Shown: positions 7,141 to 16,267 of the stretch, piece by piece
How positions within the stretch are numbered: the first letter of the stretch is position 1
Layout of the letters: the number at the start of each line of letters is the position of its first letter
Source: Asanoa siamensis
GTDB taxonomy: Bacteria > Actinomycetota > Actinomycetes > Mycobacteriales > Micromonosporaceae
DNA: 64,000 bases
Direction of reading: 5' to 3'
Assembly (NCBI RefSeq): GCF_016862555.1
Contig: NZ_BONE01000026.1
Location: forward strand, 1 to 64,000
Program-made: the position numbers and the translations under genes
The notes under the pieces: generated by a model
The model's database searches: none
The model's input: only the letters and a program-made list of their open reading frames with translations
Told to the model about the DNA's origin: nothing

Positions 7141-9078
7141 CACCAGGACGACCGAGACGATCAGCAGGCCGTAGCCGAGCAGCGGGAACAGCGACACGGT
7201 CGCGCTGACCCGTGGGCCGCCGCCGGCGCCGAGCAGCACCACCGCGATGACGCCGGCGGCGGCGCCGATCACGGTCAGCAGCGCCCGGTTCACCAGGCCC
7301 GTCACCAGCCGGCGGTCCTGCTCGTCGGCGAACAGGCGCACGTTGACCCGCAGCCGCCCGTGTTCGAGCGCGTCGCCGAGGCGGTCGATCCGGCGCGGCA
7401 GGCGGCGCAGCACCGGCAGCAGGTCAAGCAACTCGTTCTCCAGCGACCCGCGCAACCGCTGCGGACCCAGCGCCTCCGCCACCCGCTGGCCCGCCGCCGA
7501 CCGGGCATGGGCCACCAGGTCGAACCCCGGTCGGACGAGCCCGAGCGTCCCCTCCAGCGTGGCGAAGGCACGGAACACCGCGGCCACCCCGGGCGGTACG
7601 CGCAGGCCGTACGCGGTGAACGTGCGCAGCAGGGCCGACACGGCCGCGGCCGACGCGGAGCCGCCTGGTGCCGCGTACCGGACGATCAGCGCGCCGATCG
7701 CCCGCTGCAGGTCCCGCTCGTCGATCTCCGCCGGCCGGTCGACGATCTGGAGCAGCGCGTCGCTGACCGCCACCGAGTCGCCGCGGCCGAGCGCGCCGAG
7801 CAGGTGGCCGATGCCGGCCCGGGTGGCCGCGTCGAGCCGGCCGACGGAGCCCAGGTCGAGCACGCCCAGCCGGCCGTCCTCGGCGACGAGCACGTTCCCG
7901 GGGTGCAGGTCGACGTGGAAGATCCCGTGCACGAGCACCTGGTCGAGCATGGTGTCGACCAGGCCGGCGGCCAGCGTCGTCCGGCGCTCGTCGCCGAGGC
8001 GGTCCAGCACCGCCGCGGCCGTGCCCAGCGACGTGCCGGGCATCCGCTCCATCACCAGCACCCGTTCGGAGCTGAGCGCGGCGTGGGCCGCCGGCACCCG
8101 TACGCCCCGGTCCGGTGAGGACGCCAGCGCCGCCGCCATCGCCTGCAGGTTGTCGCGTTCCACGGTGAAGTCCAGCTCCTCACGCAGCGCGGCGGCGAAA
8201 CCCGTGGCCAGGCCGACCAGCCCGAGCGGGCGGCCCCAGGACGTACGCTCCTCCAGCGTGCGGGCGAGCCGGAGCAGGATGTCGACGTCGCGCTCGACCA
8301 CGGCGGCCACCCCGGGCCGGCGCACCTTGACCACCACCTCGGTGCCGTCGGGCAGCCGCGCCACGTGCACCTGCGCCACCGACGCGGCGGCGAGCGGCAC
8401 GCGCTCGAACGAGGTGAAGACCTCGGCGACCGGCCGGCCGAGATCCGCGGCCAGGACCTCCGACACCGACTCCCAGGGCACCGGCGCCGCCCGGTCCTGC
8501 AGCGCGGTCAGCTCGTCGGCGATCTCCGCGGGCAGCAGGTCCCGGCGGGCCGACAGGAGCTGGCCGAGCTTGACGAAGGCGACCCCGCCCTCGTCGAGCG
8601 CCGCCCGCAACGACCGGCCGAGCCGGCGCCGTGCCGCCGCGGACGACGGCCCGGGATCGGGCCGGCCCCGCAGGAACCGGCCGAGACCGTGCCGCAGGGC
8701 GATGCGCACGATCGTCGCGTACCGCCGGCTCCGCGCGATCCGCCGGCGGGTGCCGCGCCAGAGCTCCACGGGGCCCGGCAGCGAGCCGGTCGGCAGCAGC
8801 ACCTCGAGGATCACCAGTGCGGCCATCGCGATCAGCGCGGACACCACGATGGCGAGGAAGCCGAGCAGGACGGCCTCGCCCGCGCTCACGCTCCGCGGGT
8901 CGGCCGGCGCCAGCGCGTTGAGCACCGGGGTCGCGACCAGCACGACGAGCACGCCGGCCAGCAGCGTGCGGAACGGTCCGACGCGGACGCCGAGCAGCCG
9001 CCGGATCACGGCCGCGAACAGCAGCACCGTCAGGCCGACGGTGGGCACGAACAGCAGGATCGAGATCGTCGTCTCCAC
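7105..9078 (-). CDS. UbiB/AarF (ABC1) family atypical protein kinase
   Basis: This 657-aa protein has three N-terminal membrane segments (about 5-28, 38-58 and 68-95), a soluble ABC1 kinase-like domain and two C-terminal membrane helices. Family hallmarks are the KLGQ motif (170-173), the Ala-rich nucleotide loop AAASVAQVH (230-238), Lys251, the catalytic HVDLHPGN (388-395) and DLG (408-410). UbiB-type proteins bind nucleotides and support isoprenoid quinone or lipid biology. The GTG at 9078 is chosen because the frame upstream only overlaps the neighbouring GNAT gene antisense. The in-frame extension beyond it has no similarity. Confidence 0.85.
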   Translation of the reverse strand: METTISILLFVPTVGLTVLLFAAVIRRLLGVRVGPFRTLLAGVLVVLVATPVLNALAPADPRSVSAGEAVLLGFLAIVVSALIAMAALVILEVLLPTGSLPGPVELWRGTRRRIARSRRYATIVRIALRHGLGRFLRGRPDPGPSSAAARRRLGRSLRAALDEGGVAFVKLGQLLSARRDLLPAEIADELTALQDRAAPVPWESVSEVLAADLGRPVAEVFTSFERVPLAAASVAQVHVARLPDGTEVVVKVRRPGVAAVVERDVDILLRLARTLEERTSWGRPLGLVGLATGFAAALREELDFTVERDNLQAMAAALASSPDRGVRVPAAHAALSSERVLVMERMPGTSLGTAAAVLDRLGDERRTTLAAGLVDTMLDQVLVHGIFHVDLHPGNVLVAEDGRLGVLDLGSVGRLDAATRAGIGHLLGALGRGDSVAVSDALLQIVDRPAEIDERDLQRAIGALIVRYAAPGGSASAAAVSALLRTFTAYGLRVPPGVAAVFRAFATLEGTLGLVRPGFDLVAHARSAAGQRVAEALGPQRLRGSLENELLDLLPVLRRLPRRIDRLGDALEHGRLRVNVRLFADEQDRRLVTGLVNRALLTVIGAAAGVIAVVLLGAGGGPRVSATVSLFPLLGYGLLIVSVVLVLRVLVVVLRRE

Positions 9079-9140
9079 GACGCCCGACGATATCGAGGAT
9101 GGTTCCTGGGCACCCGACCCCCGACGGGTGCCCAGGAGGT

Positions 9141-10100
9141 TCAGTGGGCCGAGCGGGTCAGGTTCCAGTAGCCGACGCTCGGCCGCATGCCGAAGCGCCC
9201 GTTCGTCCGCAGGATGGCGCGGTTGGTCACGTCGTTGTGCGTGGTCAGGCCGGCGGCGCCGGCCGCGCGGGCGTACGCCAGGTCGGCGGCCTTGAGCGCC
9301 TTGGCGATGCCGCGGCCGCGGTGGGCCTCCACGACTCCGGTGTAGACCGTGTACCAGTCCGTGCCCTTCCGCAGCGGGCTGATGATGGACATGGCGACCG
9401 GCGCGCCCAGGCCGTCCTTCTCGGCCAGCAGGACGACCCCGTCGCGCGGGATCGTCCGCCACGCCTGGGCCAGGTCGACGTGCTGGCCCTGCTCCCCCGG
9501 CAGCGGCAGGCCCGTCATGCTGCGTCCCAGGCAGAGCATGATCTCGGCCTCCTCGCAGACCAGGTCGCCGCGGCGCACGCGGATGCCGGCGGCCGCGGCG
9601 GACGCACCGGCCCGCGCGGCGAGTTGGGCACCGTCCGCGCCTGGCCCGGTCAGGTCGTAGCGCCAGCCGAGGCTGTGCGCCGTGACCCGCATGCCGTGCC
9701 GCTCCGCGAACCGCCGCCCGTCGGGCAGGTCGTCGCGCAGGGCGCTGGTCAGCACCTGGCCGCGGCCGAGCCGGGCCGCCGCCCACTCGACCTCGGCGGC
9801 GAGCACGGTGCCGATGCCCTCGCCGCGGTGGAACGCGTCGACCGCGACGTGCGCCGCGACCGTGCCCGGGAAGGTCGGCTCGGCGGTCAGGTGGGCGGCG
9901 CCGACGACGAGGCCGCCCCGCTCCGCGACGACGGCGTGGTGCGGGCCCGTCACGGCGCCGTTCGTGAGGCGCTCGACCAGCCGGAACCGCCGGTGCTCAC
10001 CGGTCGTGAGCACCAGCAGGTCGACCGCACGGTCCAGGTCGGCGGCCTGCAGGGGCCGGATGACGACGCCCGCGGGGGCCGGTCGGGTGTGCGAGTGCAT
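9141..10100 (-). CDS. GNAT N-acetyltransferase with two acetyltransferase domains
   Basis: This 319-aa protein contains two GNAT repeats. The N-terminal one has the acetyl-CoA loop HRGEGIGTVL and the C-terminal one has HRGRGIAKAL followed by a TTHND-type strand and an Asn-rich ending. Tandem GNAT proteins of this size are common in actinobacteria, and some are like mycothiol synthase. The start at 10100 is strongly supported by AGAGGAG 6 bases upstream. It lies 132 bases downstream of the LAL regulator gene on the same strand, with a palindrome in between. Confidence 0.83.
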   Translation of the reverse strand: MHSHTRPAPAGVVIRPLQAADLDRAVDLLVLTTGEHRRFRLVERLTNGAVTGPHHAVVAERGGLVVGAAHLTAEPTFPGTVAAHVAVDAFHRGEGIGTVLAAEVEWAAARLGRGQVLTSALRDDLPDGRRFAERHGMRVTAHSLGWRYDLTGPGADGAQLAARAGASAAAAGIRVRRGDLVCEEAEIMLCLGRSMTGLPLPGEQGQHVDLAQAWRTIPRDGVVLLAEKDGLGAPVAMSIISPLRKGTDWYTVYTGVVEAHRGRGIAKALKAADLAYARAAGAAGLTTHNDVTNRAILRTNGRFGMRPSVGYWNLTRSAH

Positions 10101-10219
10101 GGTCTCCTCTTTCGCGCGATCAGCGGGACGCGGGACGGCGAGAACCATGCTCACCGCGTACGGCCGCCGCGACATCGGGAACAGATCCGATCTCCTGGCC
10201 GACCGGGCGCGGATCGCCC

Positions 10220-10235
10220 TAGGGCAAATTCCCTA
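10220..10235. promoter_or_regulatory. Candidate operator between regulator and acetyltransferase genes
   Basis: TAGGGCAAATTCCCTA is an inverted repeat with 5-base arms and an AT-rich centre, in a GC-rich region. It overlaps the stop codon of the LAL regulator and lies 120 bases before the GNAT start. It could be a site for the regulator or part of the GNAT promoter. Confidence 0.4.
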
Positions 10236-13199
10236 CTCGGGTGCCGCGAGACCCCGGCGCAGCGCGATGGAGGCGGCCTCGGTGCGCCGCGAGGCGCCCA
10301 GCTTGGCGAGGATGTTGGAGACGTGCGTGCTCGTCGTCTTCGGCGAGATGAACAGCTCCTGCGCGATCTGGCGGTTGCTGCGACCACGGGCGACGAGCGC
10401 CAGCACCTCGAACTCGCGTGGCGTGAGGCCGAAGTCGGCGTCCCGGACGGCCGGCGGCTCGGCGGGTGCGGCCGCGCTCTCGGGCGAGCAGGCCGCGATG
10501 TCGGCGAGCAGCAGGTGGGCGCCGAGGCCCTCGGCGATCCGGCGCGCCCGGGCGAGCCGGTCCTGCGCGGCCGTCTCGTCGCCGCCGGCGCGCAGCCGGG
10601 CCCGGCCCTCACCGAACAGGGCCCGGGCCAGCTCGTACGGGCGGTCGAGGGGCTCGAACGCGGCGCCGGCGGCCGCCCAGGAGCCGGCCTCGTCGGCGCC
10701 CTCCGCGCGGCCCAGCTCGGCCCGCAGCAGCTGGTCGAAGGCCCGCCAGACCGGGAAGGCGACCGCGAAGCGGGCCGCGGCGCGCCGTACCGCCGCCAGC
10801 ACCTCGAGGTCCGGGTCGGCGCCCTCGTCGGCCGCGTCGGCCTCGATGCCCGCCGCGGCGCACAGCATCGGCAGCGCGTAACGCACCGGCCCCGCGGTCA
10901 GGCCGGCGGCGTCCGCGCGGCGGAACTCGGCGCGGGCGTCGGCGAGCCGGCCCTCCCGGGCCAGGACCTGCATCATGACCTCGGTGAAGGCCACGAAGAG
11001 CTGCGGCTGGCGGTCCTCGACACCGAGCTGCGCGTGGGCGAGGCCGATCTGCTCGCGGGCGGCGCCGACGTCGCCGCGCAGGAGCCGGGCGATAGCCCGG
11101 CGGGCCGCCACGATGCCGTGCGGCTTGCACCCCTGGGCGAGCGCCGCCGCCTCGTCGAGGGCGTCGTCGGCCTCGGCCCAGCGACCGAGCGAGAACAGCG
11201 ACAGCGAGCGGTTGCACTGGATCCACGCCTCGACGTCGGACAGGCCCAGCGACCGGCAGAGCTCGACGGCGTGGTCGCCGGCGGCCAGGGACTCGGCGGA
11301 GCGGCCCATGCCTTCCAGGGTCGACACCAGGGTCTGGTTGGCCGACCCGACGATCTCGGGCGCGCCGAGCTGCTCGCTGCGGTCCCGCACCGCGTAGAGC
11401 GTGGCGAGGCTGTGGCCGTCGTGGTCGGCCTCGGCGGCCAGCCAGCAGCGGATGATGCGCGCGTGCAGCTCCTGCTCCTCGGCGCCGATCGCGGCCGCGT
11501 ACCGCACGGCCTCCTCGGCGGCGCGCTGGCTCGCCGGCCCCGGCCGGTGCCGCGCACCCCAGAGCGCGATCCGCACGAGCACGTCGGCGTAGACGGCGGA
11601 CGGCGGCTGGTCGCAGCCGAGCTCGCGCGCGGTCCGCAGCTCCTCCCAGCCGTCGCCGCGGTTTCCGGTCTGCACGAACTGGGAGCGGCGCGCCCAGAGC
11701 CATGCGGCGCGCAGCGGGCCGGTCGCCGCCGCCAGCGCCGCGCGCAGGTGGTGCAGCGCCCGGTCGAGGTCACCGCTGCCGGCGGCGGCCACGGCCGCGG
11801 TGGCGAACAGGTCCGTCCGGTCCGGACCGCGGTGGTCGGGCCCGTAGCCCGCGGGCGGGTAGCCGGCCGGGGTGGTCAGCGCGGGCAGGCCGGCGCGGAC
11901 CGGCTCCGCCACCCGGTCCCAGAGCAGCAGCGCCCGCTCGAGCATCCGAAGCTGCTCGCCGTACGCGTACCGGTCGTGGGCGCAGTTGGCGGCCAGCACG
12001 CTGCTCTCCAGCGCCTTCTCGTGGTCGAGCGCCGCGAACCAGTGCTGGGCGAGCCGGCCGCGCCGCTCCTCGGCCCGGACGAGCGTGCCGTCGGCCTCCA
12101 TGACCTCCGCGTACCGCCGGTTGATCAGCGCTTGCTCGCCCGGCAGCAGGCTGTCGCTGACCGCCTCCCGCACCAGCGCGTGCCGGAACCGGTAGCCGGC
12201 GCCGTCGGGTTCGGTGACCAGGATCTGGGCGAGCACGGCGGAGCGCAGGCCCTCGATCAGCTCGTTCTCGGCCAGCCCGGTCACCGCGAGCAGCAGCGGG
12301 AAGCCGACGACGGTCCCGCTCTCGGCGGCGATCCGGACGATCCGCTGGCTGTGCTCGGGCAACGCCTCGACCCGGACGAGCAGGAGGTCGCGCAGGTCGT
12401 CGAGGCGCATGTCGCGGTGGTCGCGCAGCCCGCGCGCGAGCTCCTCGACGAAGAAGGCGTTGCCCTCGGACCGCGCGTAGATCTCGTCGAGCACCGGCGG
12501 CTCGGGCTGCGCACCGAGGATGGCGGTGACCTGCTTGGTGACCTCGACCCGGTTGAACCGGGGCAGGTCGACACGGCGCACCGCGCGCAGCCGGTCGGTC
12601 TCGGCCAGCAGCGGCCGCAGCGGGTGGCGGCGGTGCAGGTCGTCGGAGCGGAGCGTGGCCAGCAGCAGGAAGCGCCCCGAGCGCCGGGCGCGCAGGAGGT
12701 AGCCGAGCAGCTCGCGGGTGGCCGGGTCCGCCCAGTGCAGGTCCTCGATCACCAGCACGACGAGCCGGTTGGTCGCCAGCCGCTCGAGCAGCCGCGCGGT
12801 CAGCGTGAACAGCCGGGCGACGTCGTCGTCGGCCCGCCCCGCCGGCGCGGCGCCGGGCGCCAGGTCGGGCAGGATCCGGCCGAGCAGCGCCTCGTGACCG
12901 GCGCTCGCGGCCCGCACCTCGTCGGGCAGCAGCCGCCAGAGGACGCGCAGCGCGGCGGAGAACGGCGCGAACGGCAGTCCGTCGCCGGCGACCTCGACAC
13001 AGCCGCCGACCGCCGCGACGGAGCGGTCCGGCAGCTCGCGCAGGACCTCCTGGACCAGCCGGGTCTTGCCGACCCCGGCCTCGCCGCGGACGATCACCGC
13101 CTGGGGCTGACCCCGGTTGGCGGCGTCGACGGCGCGCGCCAGCTCACCCAGCTCGGTCCCCCGCCCCACGAACACCGGGCTGCACACGGTCTCGTCCAC
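10233..13199 (-). CDS. LAL-type transcriptional regulator (ATPase domain plus LuxR HTH)
   Basis: This protein of about 988 aa has an N-terminal AAA/STAND ATPase with Walker A GEAGVGKT (39-46) and Walker B LVVLVIEDLHWAD near 185. A long helical TPR-like middle is followed by a C-terminal LuxR/GerE HTH (LTPREFEVLALVARGRSNRQ and following). This is the MalT/LAL architecture, in which an inducer and ATP drive oligomerisation and activation. The GTG at 13199 is placed just before the conserved VFVGR start of the domain; no good ribosome binding site is visible, and an ATG at 13283 is the alternative. The target genes are unknown; the GNAT gene follows on the same strand. Confidence 0.82.
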   Translation of the reverse strand: MDETVCSPVFVGRGTELGELARAVDAANRGQPQAVIVRGEAGVGKTRLVQEVLRELPDRSVAAVGGCVEVAGDGLPFAPFSAALRVLWRLLPDEVRAASAGHEALLGRILPDLAPGAAPAGRADDDVARLFTLTARLLERLATNRLVVLVIEDLHWADPATRELLGYLLRARRSGRFLLLATLRSDDLHRRHPLRPLLAETDRLRAVRRVDLPRFNRVEVTKQVTAILGAQPEPPVLDEIYARSEGNAFFVEELARGLRDHRDMRLDDLRDLLLVRVEALPEHSQRIVRIAAESGTVVGFPLLLAVTGLAENELIEGLRSAVLAQILVTEPDGAGYRFRHALVREAVSDSLLPGEQALINRRYAEVMEADGTLVRAEERRGRLAQHWFAALDHEKALESSVLAANCAHDRYAYGEQLRMLERALLLWDRVAEPVRAGLPALTTPAGYPPAGYGPDHRGPDRTDLFATAAVAAAGSGDLDRALHHLRAALAAATGPLRAAWLWARRSQFVQTGNRGDGWEELRTARELGCDQPPSAVYADVLVRIALWGARHRPGPASQRAAEEAVRYAAAIGAEEQELHARIIRCWLAAEADHDGHSLATLYAVRDRSEQLGAPEIVGSANQTLVSTLEGMGRSAESLAAGDHAVELCRSLGLSDVEAWIQCNRSLSLFSLGRWAEADDALDEAAALAQGCKPHGIVAARRAIARLLRGDVGAAREQIGLAHAQLGVEDRQPQLFVAFTEVMMQVLAREGRLADARAEFRRADAAGLTAGPVRYALPMLCAAAGIEADAADEGADPDLEVLAAVRRAAARFAVAFPVWRAFDQLLRAELGRAEGADEAGSWAAAGAAFEPLDRPYELARALFGEGRARLRAGGDETAAQDRLARARRIAEGLGAHLLLADIAACSPESAAAPAEPPAVRDADFGLTPREFEVLALVARGRSNRQIAQELFISPKTTSTHVSNILAKLGASRRTEAASIALRRGLAAPE

Positions 13200-13297
13200 G
13201 CGCCCAGCATGCCCGGGCGCGGCGGCGCTGGACGGGCCCGAAGGCTGGCGATATGTGCGAGTTGGGTCACCCCGGTACCGCATGTCCGCGCGGCATC

Positions 13298-13312
13298 GGG
13301 GTAGGCGACCCC
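13298..13312. promoter_or_regulatory. Short palindrome in front of the 57-aa gene
   Basis: GGGGTAGGCGACCCC has perfect 5-base arms around a 5-base centre and ends one base before the ATG at 13314. It lies between two divergent genes, so it may control either. It may simply be a hairpin in GC-rich DNA. Confidence 0.3.
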
Positions 13313-13313
13313 C

Positions 13314-13487
13314 ATGACTGAGCCGGAGGAAGACCGCGAGAAGGCCCCCAAGACCGACGCCGTCCTGTTCAAGGGTGAGAACAAGAACATCGCCGACATC
13401 AGGCGTCACGAGGAGGACCCGGACCGGCCGGACCGCCGCTCCCGCGGGGACGAGCGCGAGCGGGGCCGGTCGGACCGTAAGAAGTGA
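13314..13487 (+). CDS. Small highly charged protein of 57 aa
   Basis: An uninterrupted 57-codon frame starts with ATG and has very high GC at third positions. The product is rich in Glu, Asp, Arg and Lys (MTEPEEDREK at the start, RGRSDRKK at the end), with only one short hydrophobic patch (AVLFKG). I do not recognise the family. The stop lies directly against the stop of the convergent amidase gene (13487/13488), leaving no gap, which supports it as real. No Shine-Dalgarno is seen, so translation may be leaderless. It could be an intrinsically disordered or nucleic-acid-binding protein. Confidence 0.6.
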   Translation: MTEPEEDREKAPKTDAVLFKGENKNIADIRRHEEDPDRPDRRSRGDERERGRSDRKK

Positions 13488-14804
13488 TCAGCAGCGGGGC
13501 ACGCCGGGGATGAAGCCGTTGTGGCCCGTGTTGACGTACGTGTCGGAGACCCAGCGGCCCACGCCGATGCGGTTCCACACGTTGCTCGTGCCGAACGTGC
13601 CCGTGACCGTGGTGCCGGTGGCCTGGCACCAGACCGTGACCGCGGCGCCGTCCGCGACCGAGCCGACCACCGCGTAGCCCGTGCCCGGGCCGCCGCGGAC
13701 GTTGAGGTTGGTGGAGGCCGTGTCGACGGTGCCGCGCCCGGTCCCGGTCACGCCGTTGACGAGTTGCATGTAGTAGGTCCAGTTCCAGTGCGGGCCCGGG
13801 TCGGTGTGGGTGGCGCCGGGGACCTCGCGGTGGGCGATGATGTGCGCCCGGTCGCGCGGGATGCCGTACTTCGTCGTCAGGTTGCGGGTCAACGTCGCCG
13901 ACGCCCGGTACATCGCGTCGGTGAACCAGGCCGGGTTGTCGACGAAGCCCTCGTGCTCGATGCCGATCGAGCGCGTGTTGTAGTCCCAGTTGCCGGCGTG
14001 CCAGCCGATGTCCTTCTCCCGCACCGACTGCGTCACCGCGCCGTCCGAGGAGCGGAAGGTGTAGTGGGCGCTGACCTTCGACGCCGGGTTCTGGAACCAG
14101 GAGATGCTGCCCGCGTACGAGCCCTGTGTCACGTGGATGACCACGTAGTCGATCGGGTAGCTGCTCTCCCGGCTGGAGACCGTGAAGTTGGCGGAGTGCG
14201 CCGGCGCCCACACGGCCGGGCCGTAGTCGGCGCTGAGCACCCCGACGTCGCCGCCGCCCCAGGCCGGCACCCGGGCCAGCGCACCACGGTCGGGCGCGAC
14301 CGGCCGGGCGGCCACCGTCACCGGGCCGTCGAAGCCCGTGGCGAGGTGGCCGTAGACCGTATCGGCGAACAGCCGGGCGAGCGGGCCGTCGACGTCGCCC
14401 GCGAACCGGGCCACCGGGCCGTACCAGCGGTCGACGTCGTCGCGGGCGGCCGCGTCGAGCCCCGCCCCGTCGGCGTAGGAGCGCAGCACGGCGGCCGCGC
14501 CCGCGACGTTCGCCGGCCCGCTGGTGCGCAGGATCTCCCGCGGGAGCCCGGTCAGCGCCGCCGCCGTGGTGAGCGTGCGCTCGTCGAGCTGCATGATGCC
14601 GCGCTCCCCGGCCCGGCCGACGGCGCCCTGGTCCAACCTGGACTGTGTGTAGCCGAGCGACAGGAGCAGATCACGGGGGACGTCGTAACGGGCGGACGCG
14701 GACGCGAACATCGCGGCCGGCGCCGGCGTGCGGTCGGCGGCGGGCGCGGCGACACCGGTCGGCACGGCGGCCAGCACGGCGGTGAGCACCAGATGGAGGA
14801 CCAT
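13488..14804 (-). CDS. Secreted N-acetylmuramoyl-L-alanine amidase with SH3-like domain (paralogue 1)
   Basis: Numbering here counts from an in-frame start at 14819 (443 aa); the ATG at 14804 begins 5 residues later. After a signal peptide comes a transglycosylase-like helical domain (about 40-160) and then an Amidase_2/PGRP domain (223-350). Zinc ligands are likely His229 in VVIHV and His338 and Asp340 in ATHTDPG. An SH3-type cell-wall-binding domain occupies about 365-425, and the protein ends in Cys. It would cut the bond between muramic acid and L-Ala in peptidoglycan. In the N-terminal domain the position of the usual Glu-Ser is Gln-Ser (TQSRLDQ), so that domain is probably not catalytic. 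It is a tandem paralogue of the next gene. Confidence 0.85.
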   Translation of the reverse strand: MVLHLVLTAVLAAVPTGVAAPAADRTPAPAAMFASASARYDVPRDLLLSLGYTQSRLDQGAVGRAGERGIMQLDERTLTTAAALTGLPREILRTSGPANVAGAAAVLRSYADGAGLDAAARDDVDRWYGPVARFAGDVDGPLARLFADTVYGHLATGFDGPVTVAARPVAPDRGALARVPAWGGGDVGVLSADYGPAVWAPAHSANFTVSSRESSYPIDYVVIHVTQGSYAGSISWFQNPASKVSAHYTFRSSDGAVTQSVREKDIGWHAGNWDYNTRSIGIEHEGFVDNPAWFTDAMYRASATLTRNLTTKYGIPRDRAHIIAHREVPGATHTDPGPHWNWTYYMQLVNGVTGTGRGTVDTASTNLNVRGGPGTGYAVVGSVADGAAVTVWCQATGTTVTGTFGTSNVWNRIGVGRWVSDTYVNTGHNGFIPGVPRC

Positions 14805-14877
14805 CGCCGCACCGTACACGGTGATGTTCGTCTATGTAAAGCAGTGCCGGATGTCAGCCGTGAATTGAATGTTTTCT

Positions 14878-16179
14878 TCAGCACTTGGGCACGCCGGCGA
14901 TGAATCCCGGGTGTCCGGTGTTCACGTAGGCGTTGGAGATCCAGCGATCCTGGCCGATCCGGTTCCAGACCTTCGTGCGGCCGACCGGGCCCGACTCCGC
15001 GGTGCCGGTGGCCTGGCACCAGATCGTCACCTTGGCGCCGTCGGGCAGCGTGCCGACCTTCGCGCGGTCGGAGCCGGCTCCTTTGCGGACGGTGAGCGTG
15101 CCGGTGGGCGCCTTGACGGTGCCCTTGCCGATGCCCGTGGCGCCCTTGACGAGCTGCAGGTAGTAGGTCCAGTTCCAGTGCTTCCCGGGATCCGTGTGGT
15201 CCGCACCCGGCACCTCGCGATGGGCGACGATGTTCGCGCGGGTCCGCGGGATGCCGTACTTCTCGGTCAGGGTGCGGGTCAGCGCGGCCGACGCACGGTA
15301 CATCCTGTCGGTGAACCAGGCCGGGTTGTCGATGAAGCCCTCGTGCTCGATGCCGATCGAGCGCGCGTTGTAGTCGCGGTTGCCGGCGTGCCAGCCGATG
15401 TCCTTCTCCCGCACCGACTGCGTCACCGCGCCGTCCGAGGAGCGGAACGTGTAGTGGGCGCTGACCTCCGACGCGGGGTTCTTGAACCAGGCCAGGGTCC
15501 CGGCGTACGAGCCCTGCGTCACGTGGATGACGACGAAGTCGATCGGGTGGCTCTTCTCGCGGTCCGCGTCGCGGAAGTTGTCGTCGTGCGCCGGCGACCA
15601 GGTGGCCGGCTCGTGGTCGGGGCTGCGCGGGCCGGCGCTCCCCCAGCCGGGCACGTCGGCCAGCCGCCCGCGGACCGGCGCCACCGCGCGGGCCGGCACC
15701 GTGTCTAAGCCCGCGGCGAGCTGGTCGAAGACCGTGTCGGCGTAGAGCCGGGCGATCGACGCGTCGACCTTGCCGGCGAACCGGGCCACCGACTCGTACC
15801 AGAGGTTGACGTCGGCCCGGTCGGCGGCGCGCAGCCCGGCCCGGTCGGCGTGCGCGCGCAGCACCCCGGCGGCGCCGGCGACGTTGTCGGCCGCGGTGGC
15901 GCACAGCTCCGCGGTGCTGCGGCCGGTCAGCGCCGCGGCCTCCCGCCGGATGTCGGCCGAGAGCTGCATGACGCCGCACTCGCCGGCCCGCCCAACGGCG
16001 CGCTGGTCCAATCTGGACAGCATCCAGCCGAGCGAGAGCAGGACGTCGCGGGGGACGTCGTAGCGGGCGGCGGCCGCCGCGAACGGGTCGGTCGCGCGCT
16101 CGCGAGCGCCGGCGGGGCCGGCCAGGGCGACGACCACGGCGGCGGCCAGCGCGACGGCGAGAAAACGCGGACCGACCAT
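14878..16179 (-). CDS. Secreted N-acetylmuramoyl-L-alanine amidase with SH3-like domain (paralogue 2)
   Basis: This protein of about 433 aa has the same order as its neighbour: signal peptide, transglycosylase-like domain, Amidase_2 domain and SH3-like domain ending in Cys. The amidase motifs (VVIHV, HREVPGADHTDPG) are conserved. The transglycosylase-like domain reads GWMLSRLDQ, so the expected catalytic Glu is absent here too. The start at 16179 is chosen because AAAGGA lies about 7 bases before it. The gap to the downstream paralogue is 73 bases of lower-GC sequence, so the two are probably co-transcribed and arose by tandem duplication. Confidence 0.85.
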   Translation of the reverse strand: MVGPRFLAVALAAAVVVALAGPAGARERATDPFAAAAARYDVPRDVLLSLGWMLSRLDQRAVGRAGECGVMQLSADIRREAAALTGRSTAELCATAADNVAGAAGVLRAHADRAGLRAADRADVNLWYESVARFAGKVDASIARLYADTVFDQLAAGLDTVPARAVAPVRGRLADVPGWGSAGPRSPDHEPATWSPAHDDNFRDADREKSHPIDFVVIHVTQGSYAGTLAWFKNPASEVSAHYTFRSSDGAVTQSVREKDIGWHAGNRDYNARSIGIEHEGFIDNPAWFTDRMYRASAALTRTLTEKYGIPRTRANIVAHREVPGADHTDPGKHWNWTYYLQLVKGATGIGKGTVKAPTGTLTVRKGAGSDRAKVGTLPDGAKVTIWCQATGTAESGPVGRTKVWNRIGQDRWISNAYVNTGHPGFIAGVPKC

Positions 16180-16267
16180 CGCCATTCCTTTCAGCACGCG
16201 GCGCCTTCGCACGCGACGTCCTGGTGCCGGATAACTGTTTCATGTGGGCACTGCTAGGGTCGCCGTT

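Noticed and set aside
9099-13304. A 1401-codon open frame on the plus strand
   Set aside because: It is antisense to the GNAT and LAL regulator genes. Its product is Arg/Gly/Gln-rich without domains, as expected for a shadow frame in high-GC DNA.
13488-16179. Insertion-sequence duplication
   Set aside because: The repeated DNA is confined to coding regions of two paralogous amidases, with no transposase or target-site duplication.
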